Positions 34,139 through 45,571 of a stretch of 64,000 nucleotides of DNA are shown piece after piece. Position 1 is the first letter of the stretch. Every line of letters starts with the position of its first letter. Source of the DNA: Micrococcaceae bacterium RIT 802 (GTDB taxonomy: Bacteria; Actinomycetota; Actinomycetes; Actinomycetales; Micrococcaceae); assembly GCA_016892645.1 (NCBI GenBank), contig JAFEMX010000002.1, positions 229,760-293,759 on the forward strand, read 5' to 3'. Position numbers and translations under genes: made by a program. Under the pieces are notes generated by a model, which made no database searches, was not told the DNA's origin, and was given only the letters and a program-made list of their open reading frames with translations.

Positions 34139-34325
34139 CGGAATGCTTCGGCTTGCATATGTTTTGTAGAGATTTCTGTCTACGTCTTGCGTCCCGATGT
34201 GGCGCGTGTCATAGTTTCGGAAAGTCAGATTTAGTTGTTTTCTGATCGACTTTGAGCGTTTCTCCATCACCCTCGTCGTTGCGCACACGGAAATCTGGGC
34301 CGGCGGCACAACCCAAGGAGTCACC

Positions 34326-35687
34326 GTGGCCCACCACCATCCCCGCCTGACGGGTCGTTCGTTCCCGCCCAGCCCGTCATCGCTCGGAAACGGACTCAGC
34401 GTCCCCGTCAACCGACGAGCCGTCCTCGGAGGGGCCATGGGCCTCTCGGCCCTCGCCGCCCTCACGGCCTGCGGCGGAGGTGGAGGCGGCGCCAGCGTCA
34501 GCGAGGGCACCGGTGACATCACCTTCGGCTCCAACCAATCGGATGCCGTGCCGAAGGCCGCCTACCAGAAGATCATCGACGGCTTCGTCAAGGAATCCGG
34601 ATCGAAGGTCTCGATCAACACGGTGGACCACAACACGTTCCAGGAGCAGATCAACTCGTACCTGCAGGGGGACCCGGACGATGTCTTCAGCTGGTTCTCC
34701 GGCTACCGCATGCGCTTCTTCGCCGACCAGGGCCTGGCCGGCGACATTTCCTCGGTGTGGGACACCATCGGAAAGAACTTCAGCGAGTCGTTCAAGGCCG
34801 CCGCGACGGCGAGCGATGGCAAGCAGTACTTCGTCCCGTTGTCCTACTACCCGTGGGCGGTCTTCTACCGCAAATCGGTGTTCGAGGACAAGGGGTACGA
34901 AGTCCCCACGACCCTGGACCAGATGACCGAGATCAGCACGGACATGCTCAAGGAGGGGCTGGACCCCATCGCGTTCGGCGACAAGGACGGCTGGCCCGCC
35001 ATGGGCACGTTCGACATCCTCAACATGCGCATCAACGGCTATGACTACCACACCAAGCTGCTGGCGGGCGAGGACTCCTGGGAATCCGATCAGGTCAAGG
35101 AGGTCTTCAACACCTGGACCAAGCTGCTGCCCTACCACCAGAAGGGCGGCCTCGGGCGCGACTGGCAGGAGACCGCCCAGGGGCTGCTGCAGAAGAAATC
35201 GGGGATGTACCTGCTGGGCATGTTCGTCTCCCAGCAGTTCCAGGATGCCGAAGGTGGGGATGCGCTGAAGGACCTCGACTTCTTCACCTTCCCCGAAATC
35301 AACCCGGACTACGGCACCGACTCGATCGATGCGCCCATCGACGGCTTCATGATGAGTGCCAAGACCCAAAACGGCGGCACGGCCAAGAAGCTGCTGGAAT
35401 ACCTGGGCAGCGCCGAAGCCGAGAAGATCAACGCGGACGCCGACAAGGGCCTGGTGGGACCGGCAAGCAACATGGACACCTCCAACTACACGGACCTGCA
35501 GAAGAAGGCCGCCGAAGTCGTTGGCAAGGCCAAGAACATCGCCCAGTTCATGGACCGCGACACCCGGCCCGACTTCGCCTCGACGGTGATGATCCCCTCG
35601 ATCCAGGCGTTCATCAAGAACCCGAAGGACATCAACAACATCCTCAAGGACGTAGAGGCGCAGAAGAAGGCGATCTTCGTCGGCTGA
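34326..35687 (+). CDS. ABC sugar-binding lipoprotein of the galactoside importer
   Basis: Extracytoplasmic sugar-binding protein of 453 residues (SBP family 1). It has a twin-arginine-like signal, NRRAVLGGAMGLSALAALTAC, whose final LTAC is also a lipobox with Cys near residue 49. The mature protein shows the usual features: NTFQEQINSYLQGDPDDVFSW and PLSYYPWAVFYRKSVFE. The GTG at 34326 has AAGGAG upstream; it gives a rather long N-terminus, and a later start cannot be excluded. Two permease genes follow, and beta- and alpha-galactosidase genes come next, so lactose, melibiose, raffinose or plant galactosides are likely ligands. Confidence 0.88.
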   Translation: MAHHHPRLTGRSFPPSPSSLGNGLSVPVNRRAVLGGAMGLSALAALTACGGGGGGASVSEGTGDITFGSNQSDAVPKAAYQKIIDGFVKESGSKVSINTVDHNTFQEQINSYLQGDPDDVFSWFSGYRMRFFADQGLAGDISSVWDTIGKNFSESFKAAATASDGKQYFVPLSYYPWAVFYRKSVFEDKGYEVPTTLDQMTEISTDMLKEGLDPIAFGDKDGWPAMGTFDILNMRINGYDYHTKLLAGEDSWESDQVKEVFNTWTKLLPYHQKGGLGRDWQETAQGLLQKKSGMYLLGMFVSQQFQDAEGGDALKDLDFFTFPEINPDYGTDSIDAPIDGFMMSAKTQNGGTAKKLLEYLGSAEAEKINADADKGLVGPASNMDTSNYTDLQKKAAEVVGKAKNIAQFMDRDTRPDFASTVMIPSIQAFIKNPKDINNILKDVEAQKKAIFVG

Positions 35688-35709
35688 GGCCGCGGGGGAG
35701 AGGAACACC

Positions 35710-36621
35710 ATGAGCACGTTGACGCAGAAAACGCGACCGGCTAAGGCACGGAAGGTCCGCCGGTACAGCACCACCGACCGGGTGGTCCTGGCCCTGATGC
35801 TGGGCATCCCCGCACTGGTCGTGTTGGCCTTCGTCTGGGGGCCGGCGCTGGGATCGGTGTTCCTCTCCTTCACGCGCTGGAACGGCGTGACCGCCATCCA
35901 GCCCGTCGGATTCCAGAACTACGAGCAGATCGCCACGATCTATCCGCCCTTCTGGCCGGCCTTGCTCAACAACGTCATCTGGCTCCTGGTCCTGGCCCTC
36001 GTCGCGACCCCCTTGGGCCTGTTCCTGGCAGTGCTGCTGGACAAGAACATCCGCGGCACCCGCATCTACCAAAGCGTCTTCTACCTTCCGGTGGTTCTCT
36101 CCCTGGCCCTGGTGGGCTTCATCTGGACGCTGCTGTACTCCCAGAACCAGGGGCTCATCAACCAGCTCTCCGGCGCCCACGTCAACTGGCTGGGAAACTC
36201 CGACATCAACATCTGGGCCGTGCTGGTCGCGGCCAGCTGGCGCCACGTCGGCTACATCATGGTCCTGTACCTGGCGGGACTGAAGGGCGTGGACCCCTCC
36301 ATCAAGGAAGCCGCCTCCATCGACGGGGCCAACCAGCGCCAGACCTTCTTCCGGGTGGTCTTCCCGGTGCTCAAGCCCATCAACGTCATCGTCCTGGTGG
36401 TCACCGTGATCGAGGGCCTGCGCGCTTTCGACATCGTCTACATCATCAACAAGGGAACCAACGGACTGGAGCTGCTCTCGGTGCTGATCACGAACAACAT
36501 CATCGGCGAAGCCAGCCGGATCGGCTTCGGTTCGGCCATCGCCGTCATCCTGCTGGTCATCTCGCTGGTCTTCATCGTCACCTATCTGGTGCAGACCTTC
36601 AGGAAGGAGGACGCCCGATGA
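35710..36621 (+). CDS. ABC sugar permease, MalF-type
   Basis: Inner-membrane permease of 303 residues with six predicted helices. The EAA loop that contacts the ATPase is clear: EAASIDGANQRQTFFRVVFP near residue 200. The short cytoplasmic N-terminus and a first periplasmic loop with FTRWNGVTAIQPVGFQNY fit the MalF/UgpA family. GGGGGAGAGG precedes the ATG. It overlaps the second permease gene as ATGA. No gene for the nucleotide-binding subunit occurs in the operon. Confidence 0.92.
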   Translation: MSTLTQKTRPAKARKVRRYSTTDRVVLALMLGIPALVVLAFVWGPALGSVFLSFTRWNGVTAIQPVGFQNYEQIATIYPPFWPALLNNVIWLLVLALVATPLGLFLAVLLDKNIRGTRIYQSVFYLPVVLSLALVGFIWTLLYSQNQGLINQLSGAHVNWLGNSDINIWAVLVAASWRHVGYIMVLYLAGLKGVDPSIKEAASIDGANQRQTFFRVVFPVLKPINVIVLVVTVIEGLRAFDIVYIINKGTNGLELLSVLITNNIIGEASRIGFGSAIAVILLVISLVFIVTYLVQTFRKEDAR

Positions 36622-37586
36622 GCGCCGCCACGTTGACCCCCGGGGAACCCGATTCCGCCCGTGACGGCGCAGCCGCCGGAACCGCCGGTGCGGCAACGCC
36701 CGGCGCCCCGCTGCCCGGATCCCGGCCGTCCCGGGGCGGTGACGGCGGCGCCGACCGCAAGGCTCCACTGCGTCCGGGCCGCGTCATCCTGCACGTGTCC
36801 CTGATCTTGTGGGGCGCGATCTGGCTGGTGCCGCTGGCCTGGGCCGTCTACACCTCGCTGCGCCCCTACGCGGAAACCGCGGAGAAGGGCTACGTCTCCC
36901 TGCCGGACACGCTGAACTTCGACAACTACGTCGCCGCCTGGACCCAGGCGGACCTGCCTCACTATTTCCTGAACTCCCTGTACATCGCCGTCCCAGCCGT
37001 CGTCGTCGTGCTCTTCATGTCCTCCATGGCGGCGTTCGTGCTGGCGCGCTTCAGCTTCAAGCTCAACCTGGCGATGCTGATGTTCTTCACCGCGGCGAAC
37101 CTGCTGCCGCAACAGGTCATCATCACCCCGCTGTACCGGATGTTCCTCTCGCTGGACATCTACAACACCCAGTTCGGCGTCGTGCTGATCAACGTCGCCT
37201 TCCAGATGGGGTTCTGCGTGTTCGTGCTCTCCAACTTCATGAAGGCCCTGCCGGATGAGCTCGGCGAGGCAGCCCAGGTCGACGGCGCCGGGGTGTGGCG
37301 GCAGTACTACCAGATCGTGCTCCCGCTGACCCGGCCCGCGCTCGCGGCACTGGCCACGCTGGAGTTCGCCTGGATCTACAACGACTTCTTCTGGGCCCTC
37401 GTCCTGCTGCGCGACGGCGACGCCATGCCGGTCACCAGTGCGCTGAACAACCTCAAGGGCGCGTTCTTCACCGACAACAACCTGGTCGCCGCCGGGGCCG
37501 TCATGATCGCCCTGCCCACCGTGGTCATGTTCCTGGCGCTGCAGAAGCACTTCGTGGCCGGCCTGACCCTCGGCAGCAACAAGTAG
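36618..37586 (+). CDS. ABC sugar permease, MalG-type
   Basis: Second permease, 322 residues, with the EAA loop EAAQVDGAGVWRQYYQIVLP near residue 215 and six predicted helices. An unusual cytoplasmic extension of about 50 residues, rich in Gly, Ala, Pro and Arg, precedes the first helix. The start is fixed by the ATGA overlap with the MalF-type gene. The beta-galactosidase gene follows after 8 bp. As neither ATPase nor a solitary nucleotide-binding gene is present, this pair probably uses a shared MsiK-like ATPase, as in many actinobacterial sugar importers. Confidence 0.92.
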   Translation: MSAATLTPGEPDSARDGAAAGTAGAATPGAPLPGSRPSRGGDGGADRKAPLRPGRVILHVSLILWGAIWLVPLAWAVYTSLRPYAETAEKGYVSLPDTLNFDNYVAAWTQADLPHYFLNSLYIAVPAVVVVLFMSSMAAFVLARFSFKLNLAMLMFFTAANLLPQQVIITPLYRMFLSLDIYNTQFGVVLINVAFQMGFCVFVLSNFMKALPDELGEAAQVDGAGVWRQYYQIVLPLTRPALAALATLEFAWIYNDFFWALVLLRDGDAMPVTSALNNLKGAFFTDNNLVAAGAVMIALPTVVMFLALQKHFVAGLTLGSNK

Positions 37587-37594
37587 GCGGCCCG

Positions 37595-40500
37595 GTGAGA
37601 TTCCCCGCGACCCCCGCCCTGCCCTACCACCTCGACCCTTCGCCCGGAACCGGCGCGCTACCCGCCCGCGCCCACCTGGACTCCGACCGGCCCGCAGCCA
37701 GCCTCGCCGGGACCTGGGGGTTCCGGTATGCACCGTCCATTGCCGCGGCCGACCCCGACCCCGCCGACCCGGACGCCGACTTCCCCGACGCCGTCACCGT
37801 CCCCGGGCACTGGGTCCTGGACGAGGCCAACGGCCCGCTGGTGATCGGCACGACGAACCGCTTCGGCAGCCCCTGGTACACCAACGTCGACTACCCCTTC
37901 CCCCTGGATCCGCCCCACGTCCCCGACGCCAACGGCACCGGGGACCACCTGCGCGAATTCACCGCCGACGAGCTGGGGTTCACCCGGGCCGTCCTGTCGG
38001 GCCTGGACCGGGTCCTCGTGCGCTTCGAAGGCGTCGAGTCCACGTTCCGCGTCTGGCTCAACGGCACCGAACTCGGACATGCCGCGGGCAGCCGCCTCAC
38101 CCACGAATTCGACGTCACCGACGCCCTGCTGCCCGGCACCGCGGTCAACCGGCTGGTGGTCCGCGTCCACGCATTCTCCGCCGCCAGCTACCTGGAGGAC
38201 CAGGACCAGTGGTGGCTGCCGGGCATCTTCCGCGACGTCACCCTGATCGGCGAACCCCTCCGGGGAATCCGGGACGTGCATGTCGTGGCCGACTACGACG
38301 GCGGCGCCGGGCACCTCACGCTGGAGGTCGACGCCCCGGAGTCGGCGTACCCGCTGCGGTTGGCCGTGCCCGACCTGGGCATCGAGCGCGATATCACCAC
38401 GGCCCGGACCGGGCTGGACGTCGGACCGGTCGATGGCTGGACCGCCGAGACGCCGCGCCTCTACGCCGCCACGTTGTCCTCGGCCGGCGAAACGGTATCG
38501 CTGCGGCTCGGATTCCGGCGGGTCGACATCGCCGACGGGGTGCTGAGGGTCAACGGTGCGCCGATCCGCTTCCGCGGGGTCAACCGGCACGAATTCCACC
38601 CCCGCACCGGACGGGCGGTCACCGCGGAGTTCACCCGCAGCGAGCTGGTCACGATGAAGCGGCACCACATCAACGCCATCCGCACCAGCCACTACCCGCC
38701 GAACCACCACCTGCTGGATCTGGCCGACGAGCTGGGATTCTGGCTCATCGACGAATGCGACCTGGAGACCCACGGATTCGTCGCGGACCACTGGGAGGGC
38801 AACCCCTCCGCCGACCAGGCCTGGCTGCCCGCCTACCTGGACCGCATCGAACGGACCTGGCGGCGCGACGCCAACCATGCCAGCGTCGTCATGTTCTCCC
38901 TCGGCAACGAATCCGGCACCGGCGCCAACCTGGCCGCAACGGCCGACTGGCTGCGCCGGCATGATCCGATGCGCCCCATCCACTACGAGGGCGACCACGA
39001 CGGCTCCTACACCGACGTGTACTCTCGCATGTACGCCACCCCGACCGAATCCGCCTCGATCCTGGCCGGGGACCCCATCCCCTCGGCGAGCGCGGAGGGT
39101 TCGGCACGGATCTCCACCCAGCCGTACGTCTTGTGCGAATACGCGCACGCCATGGGCAACGGGCCCGGCGGGCTGGGCGACTACGAGGCCCTCTTCGATG
39201 CGCACCCCCGGGCGGCCGGTGGCTTCGTCTGGGAGTACAAGGACCACGGGATCCTCGCCTCCACCCCGGACGGGAAACCCGTGTATGCGTACGGAGGCGA
39301 CTTCGTCGAGCCGATCCACACCTCGAACTTCGTCCTCGACGGGCTCGTGTTCGCCGACGGCACCCCCAGCCCGGGGCTGATCGAATACGCCAAGGTCATC
39401 GAACCGGTCAGGATCGGCGTCGGGGAACGGATCCGGATCGAGAACCGCCAGGATTTCGCCGACACCAGCGGCTACGCGTTCCACTGGCGGCTGGACCCGG
39501 AGGGGCCCGACGACTCCGCCCCGCTGGCCGCGGGGATCCTGTCGGTCCCGCCGACCCCCGCACGATCGGCCACCATGCTGGACCTGCCCGACGTGGTGGC
39601 CGAGCATGCGGGCTCCGTCCTCACCGTCTCCGTCCGCCTCGCGGCCGATGCCTGGTGGGCCCCGCGGGGGTACGAGGTGGCCTGGGGGCAGGGCATCGCG
39701 GGCCACCCCGCAGCGGCGCCAGACCCCGGGACGACCCAACCACCGGTCGCGCTGCCCGCGCGCCGCGGGGAAACACCGGCTGCCGACCCGGGCCCGGACC
39801 TGGACGATCTGCATGAGCTGGCGGGATTCGACGGCTCCGGCCTGCTCGAGCGTCTCGCCGACCTGCAGGTGGCGGGCCCGGAACTGCAGGTCTACCGTGC
39901 CCCGACGGACAACGACGCCGGGGCCATCGAACCCACCCGCGACCTGCGCCCCGGCGGGGCGGGGACCGTGGGGACCGCAGCCCAGGCACCCCCGGGATTC
40001 GACTGGGACGCCTACGCCGGCACGACGCCCGCTCCCGTTGTCGCGCTCGCCGAGCGCTGGCACGACGCCGGATGGCACCGGCTCCAACGCCGCACCCTGG
40101 CCGCCAGCGACGAGGGGGCGTGCCTGCGGGCAATCCACCGGTACGGTGCCCCGGCGGCGTCGAGCGGGTTCGGCACCGACCTGCACTGGAGCATCGCCGA
40201 CGGCGCCCTGCGCCTGCGGGCCCGGATGGAGGCGTTGCAGGATCCGGGGTTCCCGCTGGCCCAACTCGGCCTCGGCTTCACGCTGCCGGCCGAGGCGCTG
40301 ACGGACGACTGCCGCGTCGTCTTCACCGGTGCCGGACCGGGGGAGTCGTATGCCGATGCGCGGTCCGCCCAGCGGTTCGGGACCCACCGGCTGACGGTGG
40401 CCGGACTGCGCACCGACTACCCGCGGCCCCAGGCGAGCGGGCGGCGCGGCCACCTGCGCCGGCTCGACCTGGGACTGGCCGACGGCAGGACGCTGCGGCT

Positions 40501-40771
40501 GCGGATCCTCGAGGGGCCGCCGGACACCGGGTTCACCCTCGGGCCCTGGAGCCAGCAGGAGCTGGCCGCGGCCGGTCACCCCACCGACCTGCCCGTCCCC
40601 ACCCGGTGGCACCTCGGGATCGATGCCGGCCAACAGGGGCTGGGCAGCCGTTCCTGCGGCGTCGACGTCCCGGCCCGGGACGCCTTCACCGCCCATGCGG
40701 CCGACCTGGTCCTCGACCTCACCCTGCTGGACCGGCCCCTGCACGACTCCACAGCGAAAGGCACCCCATGA
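37595..40771 (+). CDS. lacZ: GH2 beta-galactosidase (LacZ-type)
   Basis: Family 2 glycoside hydrolase of 1058 residues, near the usual length of LacZ. Domains in order: sugar-binding jelly roll (about 35-215), immunoglobulin-like (about 220-325), TIM barrel (about 330-620), a second beta domain, and the large Bgal_small_N domain (about 760-1040). Acid/base Glu439 lies in SLGNESGTGAN and nucleophile Glu515 in LCEYAHAMGNG; FRGVNRHEFHP and IRTSHYPPN are also present. No signal peptide, so it cleaves imported lactose-like sugars in the cytoplasm. It starts at a GTG 8 bp after the permease gene and overlaps the alpha-galactosidase gene as ATGA. Confidence 0.94.
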   Translation: MRFPATPALPYHLDPSPGTGALPARAHLDSDRPAASLAGTWGFRYAPSIAAADPDPADPDADFPDAVTVPGHWVLDEANGPLVIGTTNRFGSPWYTNVDYPFPLDPPHVPDANGTGDHLREFTADELGFTRAVLSGLDRVLVRFEGVESTFRVWLNGTELGHAAGSRLTHEFDVTDALLPGTAVNRLVVRVHAFSAASYLEDQDQWWLPGIFRDVTLIGEPLRGIRDVHVVADYDGGAGHLTLEVDAPESAYPLRLAVPDLGIERDITTARTGLDVGPVDGWTAETPRLYAATLSSAGETVSLRLGFRRVDIADGVLRVNGAPIRFRGVNRHEFHPRTGRAVTAEFTRSELVTMKRHHINAIRTSHYPPNHHLLDLADELGFWLIDECDLETHGFVADHWEGNPSADQAWLPAYLDRIERTWRRDANHASVVMFSLGNESGTGANLAATADWLRRHDPMRPIHYEGDHDGSYTDVYSRMYATPTESASILAGDPIPSASAEGSARISTQPYVLCEYAHAMGNGPGGLGDYEALFDAHPRAAGGFVWEYKDHGILASTPDGKPVYAYGGDFVEPIHTSNFVLDGLVFADGTPSPGLIEYAKVIEPVRIGVGERIRIENRQDFADTSGYAFHWRLDPEGPDDSAPLAAGILSVPPTPARSATMLDLPDVVAEHAGSVLTVSVRLAADAWWAPRGYEVAWGQGIAGHPAAAPDPGTTQPPVALPARRGETPAADPGPDLDDLHELAGFDGSGLLERLADLQVAGPELQVYRAPTDNDAGAIEPTRDLRPGGAGTVGTAAQAPPGFDWDAYAGTTPAPVVALAERWHDAGWHRLQRRTLAASDEGACLRAIHRYGAPAASSGFGTDLHWSIADGALRLRARMEALQDPGFPLAQLGLGFTLPAEALTDDCRVVFTGAGPGESYADARSAQRFGTHRLTVAGLRTDYPRPQASGRRGHLRRLDLGLADGRTLRLRILEGPPDTGFTLGPWSQQELAAAGHPTDLPVPTRWHLGIDAGQQGLGSRSCGVDVPARDAFTAHAADLVLDLTLLDRPLHDSTAKGTP

Positions 40772-42885
40772 GCCTGGTATCCCTGGCCGGCCACGGCGTC
40801 TCCCTGGTCATCGAGACCAGCGGGGATCCCGCCGTCGTGCATTGCGGGGCCGACCCCGGGCCCCTGCCGCCGCACGCCTCCACCGGACCGGTCCTGCACT
40901 CCAACTACGACCACCCGCTGGCGATGCCGTTGTGGCCGCAACCGGCCACCGGGTGGTCCGGCACCCCGCTGCTCGAGGGCGGGCGCGGCGGGCGCGACAC
41001 CTCGGCCCGCTTCGCCGACCCGGAGGCGACCGGCGGGCGGGACCGGCTGGTGCTGCGCGCCACCGACGCCGACGCCGGCCTGGAACTGACCACCGAGATC
41101 GAACTGCTCCCCGGCGGCCTGCTGCGCCTGCGCCACACCCTGGTCAACGTGGGTGCCCCCGGATACGAGGTGCGCGCCCTGCACGCCATGCTCCCCGTCG
41201 GGCCGCAGGCCACCGAACTGCTCGACACCGCCGGGCGGTGGTCCCGCGAACGCTCCGTCCAACGCCTGCCGTTCGTGCTGGGCACGCACACCCGGACCGG
41301 ACGACGCGGCCGCACCGGCCACGACGCCCCGCTGCTGCTCGCCGCCGGAACGCCGGCCTTCGCCAACCGGCGCGGCGAGGTCTGGGCGCTGCACCTGGGG
41401 TGGAGCGGGAACAGCACGGTCTTCGCCGAACGCACGCCCAGCCCCACCCGGGCCCTCGGCGCCGGGGAGCTGCCCGGATCCGGGGAGATCGTGCTGGACA
41501 CCGGGGACGCGCACACCTCCCCGTGGACCTATCTGGCCTATTCGGGGCAGGGCCTGGACGGGATCGCCGCCCGCTTCCACACCTACCTGCGCTCGCGGGC
41601 ACGGCATCCGCACCGGGCACGCCCGGTGGTGCTGAACACCTGGGAGGCCGTGTACTTCCGCCACGACCTGGACGAGCTGGCGTCGCTGGCCGGTGCCGCG
41701 GCGGAGGCCGGGGTGGAACGGTTCGTGCTCGACGACGGGTGGTTCGGCTCCCGCCGCGACGACACCGCGGGGCTCGGCGACTGGCAGGTCTCGCCCGAGG
41801 TGTGGCCTCGGGGCCTGGTGCCGCTGATCCGGCAGGTCAACGACCTCGGCATGGAGTTCGGGCTCTGGGCCGAACCCGAGATGGCCAACCCGGACTCCGA
41901 CCTGGCGCGGCAGCACCCCGACTGGCTCTGCCGGGCCCGCGGGGACTCGTTGGCGCCCACCTGGCGGCACCAGCACGTGGTGGACCTGACCCACCCCGCC
42001 GCCTACGCCCACGTGCTGGGGTCCCTGGATGCGGTGCTCTCCGAGGCCCGGGACGCCGGGGCCCCGATCGCGTTCCTCAAATGGGACCAGAACCGCGACC
42101 TGGCCGACCTGGCCTCCGCCGGCCACCCGTCCCAGCACGCCCAGACCCTGGCCGCCTACCGCCTGATGGACGAACTGGCGGCGGCCCACCCGGGGCTGGA
42201 AATCGAATCGTGCTCCTCCGGCGGGGGCCGGGTGGACCTGGGGGTGCTCGAACACGCCGACCGCGTCTGGGCCTCGGACTCCAACGACGCGCTCGAACGC
42301 CAGCACATCCAGGAGATGACCCAACGGGTGCTGCCCCCCGAACTCGTCGGCCAGCACATCGGCCCGTCCACCGCGCACACCTCCGGGCGCACGCACGCGC
42401 TGGCCTTCCGCGGGATCACTGCGCTGTTCGGGCACTTCGGGCTCGAATGGGACATCCGGGAGGCGGTCGGTGCCGACCGCGACACCCTGCACCAGCTCAT
42501 CCGGCTGTACAAGGAGCACCGCTCCCTGCTGCACTCCGGGGTCCAGGTCAGGGCCGACCTCGGCGACGACGCCTTCAGCCTGTACGGGACCGTGGCCGGA
42601 GACGGGCGTGAGGCCCTCTATGCCTGGGCGCTGCTGCGCTCCGGCGACGACGCCGGCCCCGGCGCGGTCGTCCTGCCCGGGCTCGCGCCCGAGATGGCCT
42701 ACCATGTCTCGGTGATCCTGCCCGGCGGCGAATCCGGGACGTACGCGGAGCGGGCGGCCCCCGACTGGGTGGCCGACGGCTACACCGCCACCGGCGCCTA
42801 TCTGTCCACCGTGGGCCTGATGCTCCCGGCCCTGAACCCCGAGCGGGCCATCCTGCTCCACGCGAGAGCCCTGGAGGAACTGTGA
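40768..42885 (+). CDS. GH36 alpha-galactosidase
   Basis: Family 36 alpha-galactosidase of 705 residues without a signal peptide. An N-terminal beta-sandwich (about 1-280) precedes the TIM barrel (about 285-600) and a short C-terminal beta domain. The nucleophile is Asp440 in FLKWDQNR and the probable acid/base is Asp504 in WASDSND; VLDDGWFGSRRDD and FGLWAEPEM are further landmarks. It would release galactose from melibiose, raffinose or galactomannan fragments taken up by the same operon. It overlaps lacZ as ATGA and galT as GTGA, so translation of the whole set is coupled. Confidence 0.93.
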   Translation: MSLVSLAGHGVSLVIETSGDPAVVHCGADPGPLPPHASTGPVLHSNYDHPLAMPLWPQPATGWSGTPLLEGGRGGRDTSARFADPEATGGRDRLVLRATDADAGLELTTEIELLPGGLLRLRHTLVNVGAPGYEVRALHAMLPVGPQATELLDTAGRWSRERSVQRLPFVLGTHTRTGRRGRTGHDAPLLLAAGTPAFANRRGEVWALHLGWSGNSTVFAERTPSPTRALGAGELPGSGEIVLDTGDAHTSPWTYLAYSGQGLDGIAARFHTYLRSRARHPHRARPVVLNTWEAVYFRHDLDELASLAGAAAEAGVERFVLDDGWFGSRRDDTAGLGDWQVSPEVWPRGLVPLIRQVNDLGMEFGLWAEPEMANPDSDLARQHPDWLCRARGDSLAPTWRHQHVVDLTHPAAYAHVLGSLDAVLSEARDAGAPIAFLKWDQNRDLADLASAGHPSQHAQTLAAYRLMDELAAAHPGLEIESCSSGGGRVDLGVLEHADRVWASDSNDALERQHIQEMTQRVLPPELVGQHIGPSTAHTSGRTHALAFRGITALFGHFGLEWDIREAVGADRDTLHQLIRLYKEHRSLLHSGVQVRADLGDDAFSLYGTVAGDGREALYAWALLRSGDDAGPGAVVLPGLAPEMAYHVSVILPGGESGTYAERAAPDWVADGYTATGAYLSTVGLMLPALNPERAILLHARALEEL

Positions 42886-44038
42886 GCAGCCCGCAGACGC
42901 ACATCCCGCCGCCCGTCGAGGCCGAGGTCCCGCGCCGTCCGGCCCGCGGCCAGCTGGCCGACGGCCGGGAGATCCTCTACTTCTTCGACGCACCGCTGGA
43001 CCACGGGGACTTCGAGCCGCCCGGGGACCCGCGCCACCTGCCCTCCCGTCCACCGGCCGCCGAACTGCGCCGCGACCCGCTGACCGGGGAATGGGTGTCC
43101 TTCGCCGCGCACCGGCAGACCCGCACGCATCTGCCGCCGGCCGACGAATGCCCGCTGTGCCCCTCAGGGGACCACCGCGCCACCGAAATCCCCGCCGGCG
43201 ACTACGACGTCGTCGTGTTCGAGAACCGCTTCCCGTCCTTCGGCCCCGGCCAACGGGACCAGGTCCTCGGCGACGGGCTGGGGGACACCTTCCCCGCGCA
43301 CGGGCGCTGCGAGGTCATCGCCTTCGGGGCGGTGCACGGCGACTCGTTCGGGGACCTGCCGCTGGAACGGGCGCGCACCGTCGTCGACGCCTGGGCCCAG
43401 CGCACCGCCGAGCTCTCCGTCCTGCCGGGCGTCGAGCAGGTCTTCGCGTTCGAGAACCGCGGCGCGCAGATCGGCGTGACCCTGCACCACCCGCACGGCC
43501 AGATCTACTCCTACCCCTACGTCACCCCGCGCACGCTCACCCAGCTGGAGCAGGCGCGCACCCACCGGGCGCGCACCGGACGCAACCTCATGCAGGACGT
43601 GCTGGACTTCGAGCTCGCCGCCGTGACCCGGATCGTGGAACGCAGCGAACACTTCACCGTCTTCGTCCCGTTCGCCGCACGCATGCCCATCGAGGTGCAC
43701 GTCGTCCCCCACCGGCACGTGGCCGACCTGGCCGGACTCACCGCCGCCGAGCGGGCCGACCTGGCCGAGGTCTACCTGCGCCTGATCCGCGGCGTCGACG
43801 CCCTCTACCCGACTCCCACCCCGTACATCGCCGCCTGGTTCCAGGCCCCCGTCCACCACCCTGACGCCGGGGAACTGCGCCTGCACCTGCAGCTGACCTC
43901 CCCGCGCCGGGCCGAGGACAAGCTGAAGTACCTCGCCGGTTCGGAGGCCGCGATGGGCGCCTTCATCGGCGACGTCACCCCCGAATCCACGGCCGCCCGG
44001 TTGCGTGCCGCCCTCCGGTTGGTGAAAGGATCGCCCGC

Positions 44039-44042
<4 letters not shown>
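42882..44042 (+). CDS. galT: Galactose-1-phosphate uridylyltransferase
   Basis: GalT of 386 residues exchanging UMP between UDP-glucose and galactose-1-phosphate in the Leloir pathway. The catalytic HPHGQ motif places the nucleophile at His205, and a CPLCPSG zinc-site segment lies near residue 88. RRDPLTGEWVSFAAHRQTR and the late AAWFQAPVHH are typical. The GTG start overlaps the alpha-galactosidase stop as GTGA, and the stop overlaps galK as ATGA. The partner epimerase galE is not in this window. Confidence 0.95.
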
Positions 44043-45298
<1,256 letters not shown>

Positions 45299-45313
45299 CC
45301 CACCGGCGGGCGG

Positions 45314-45437
45314 GCATGAGAAGGGCCCCGGCTTTGGGGGAAAGCCGGGGCCCGCTTCATCACTCGCACCTTTATGAGGTACTTAAAAGCCTAGGAGCCG
45401 GAGCTTGGCGGCGGCTGTGAGCGTGGTGGGGATTCGC
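45314..45437. repeat. Intergenic element copy 1: hairpin plus spaced conserved blocks
   Basis: A hairpin with stem GGGCCCCGGCTTT (45323-45335), loop of five G, and the complement at 45341-45353 can terminate galK. It is followed by the blocks TTCATCACTCGCACCTTT, GAGGTA, CTAGG (45391-45395) and GGTGGGGATTCGC (45425-45437). The same blocks recur in the same order and at the same spacing after the next gene (copy 2, from 46973), while the sequence between the blocks differs. Read on the minus strand, ACCT-N5-AGGT forms a small stem before the larger hairpin, whose loop is then five C. Confidence 0.75.
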
Positions 45438-45571
45438 TGCGAACCCTGGCAGCGCGGCGCCGCCGGTAGGTTCGGCGACTGCCACAGGCAGGGCTGCATC
45501 CCTAGTCAGGTGGACAACTGACGGTAATGTGGTCGGCATCACCCACTCCCTTAACCTGCGAGGTGTTTTTC

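Noticed and set aside
37658..40744. A 1028-residue reading frame antisense to lacZ
   Set aside because: Gly/Arg/Val-rich shadow frame caused by high GC at third positions; the plus strand encodes a full GH2 enzyme with both catalytic glutamates.
40576..43053. An 825-residue reading frame antisense to the alpha-galactosidase gene
   Set aside because: Low-complexity shadow without any family motif; it crosses the lacZ/alpha-galactosidase and galT boundaries in antisense.
45314..45437. Copy 1 as a 6C RNA
   Set aside because: The minus-strand hairpin loop has only five C, and I see no second hairpin with a C-rich loop as that family requires; kept as a comparison to run, not as a call.
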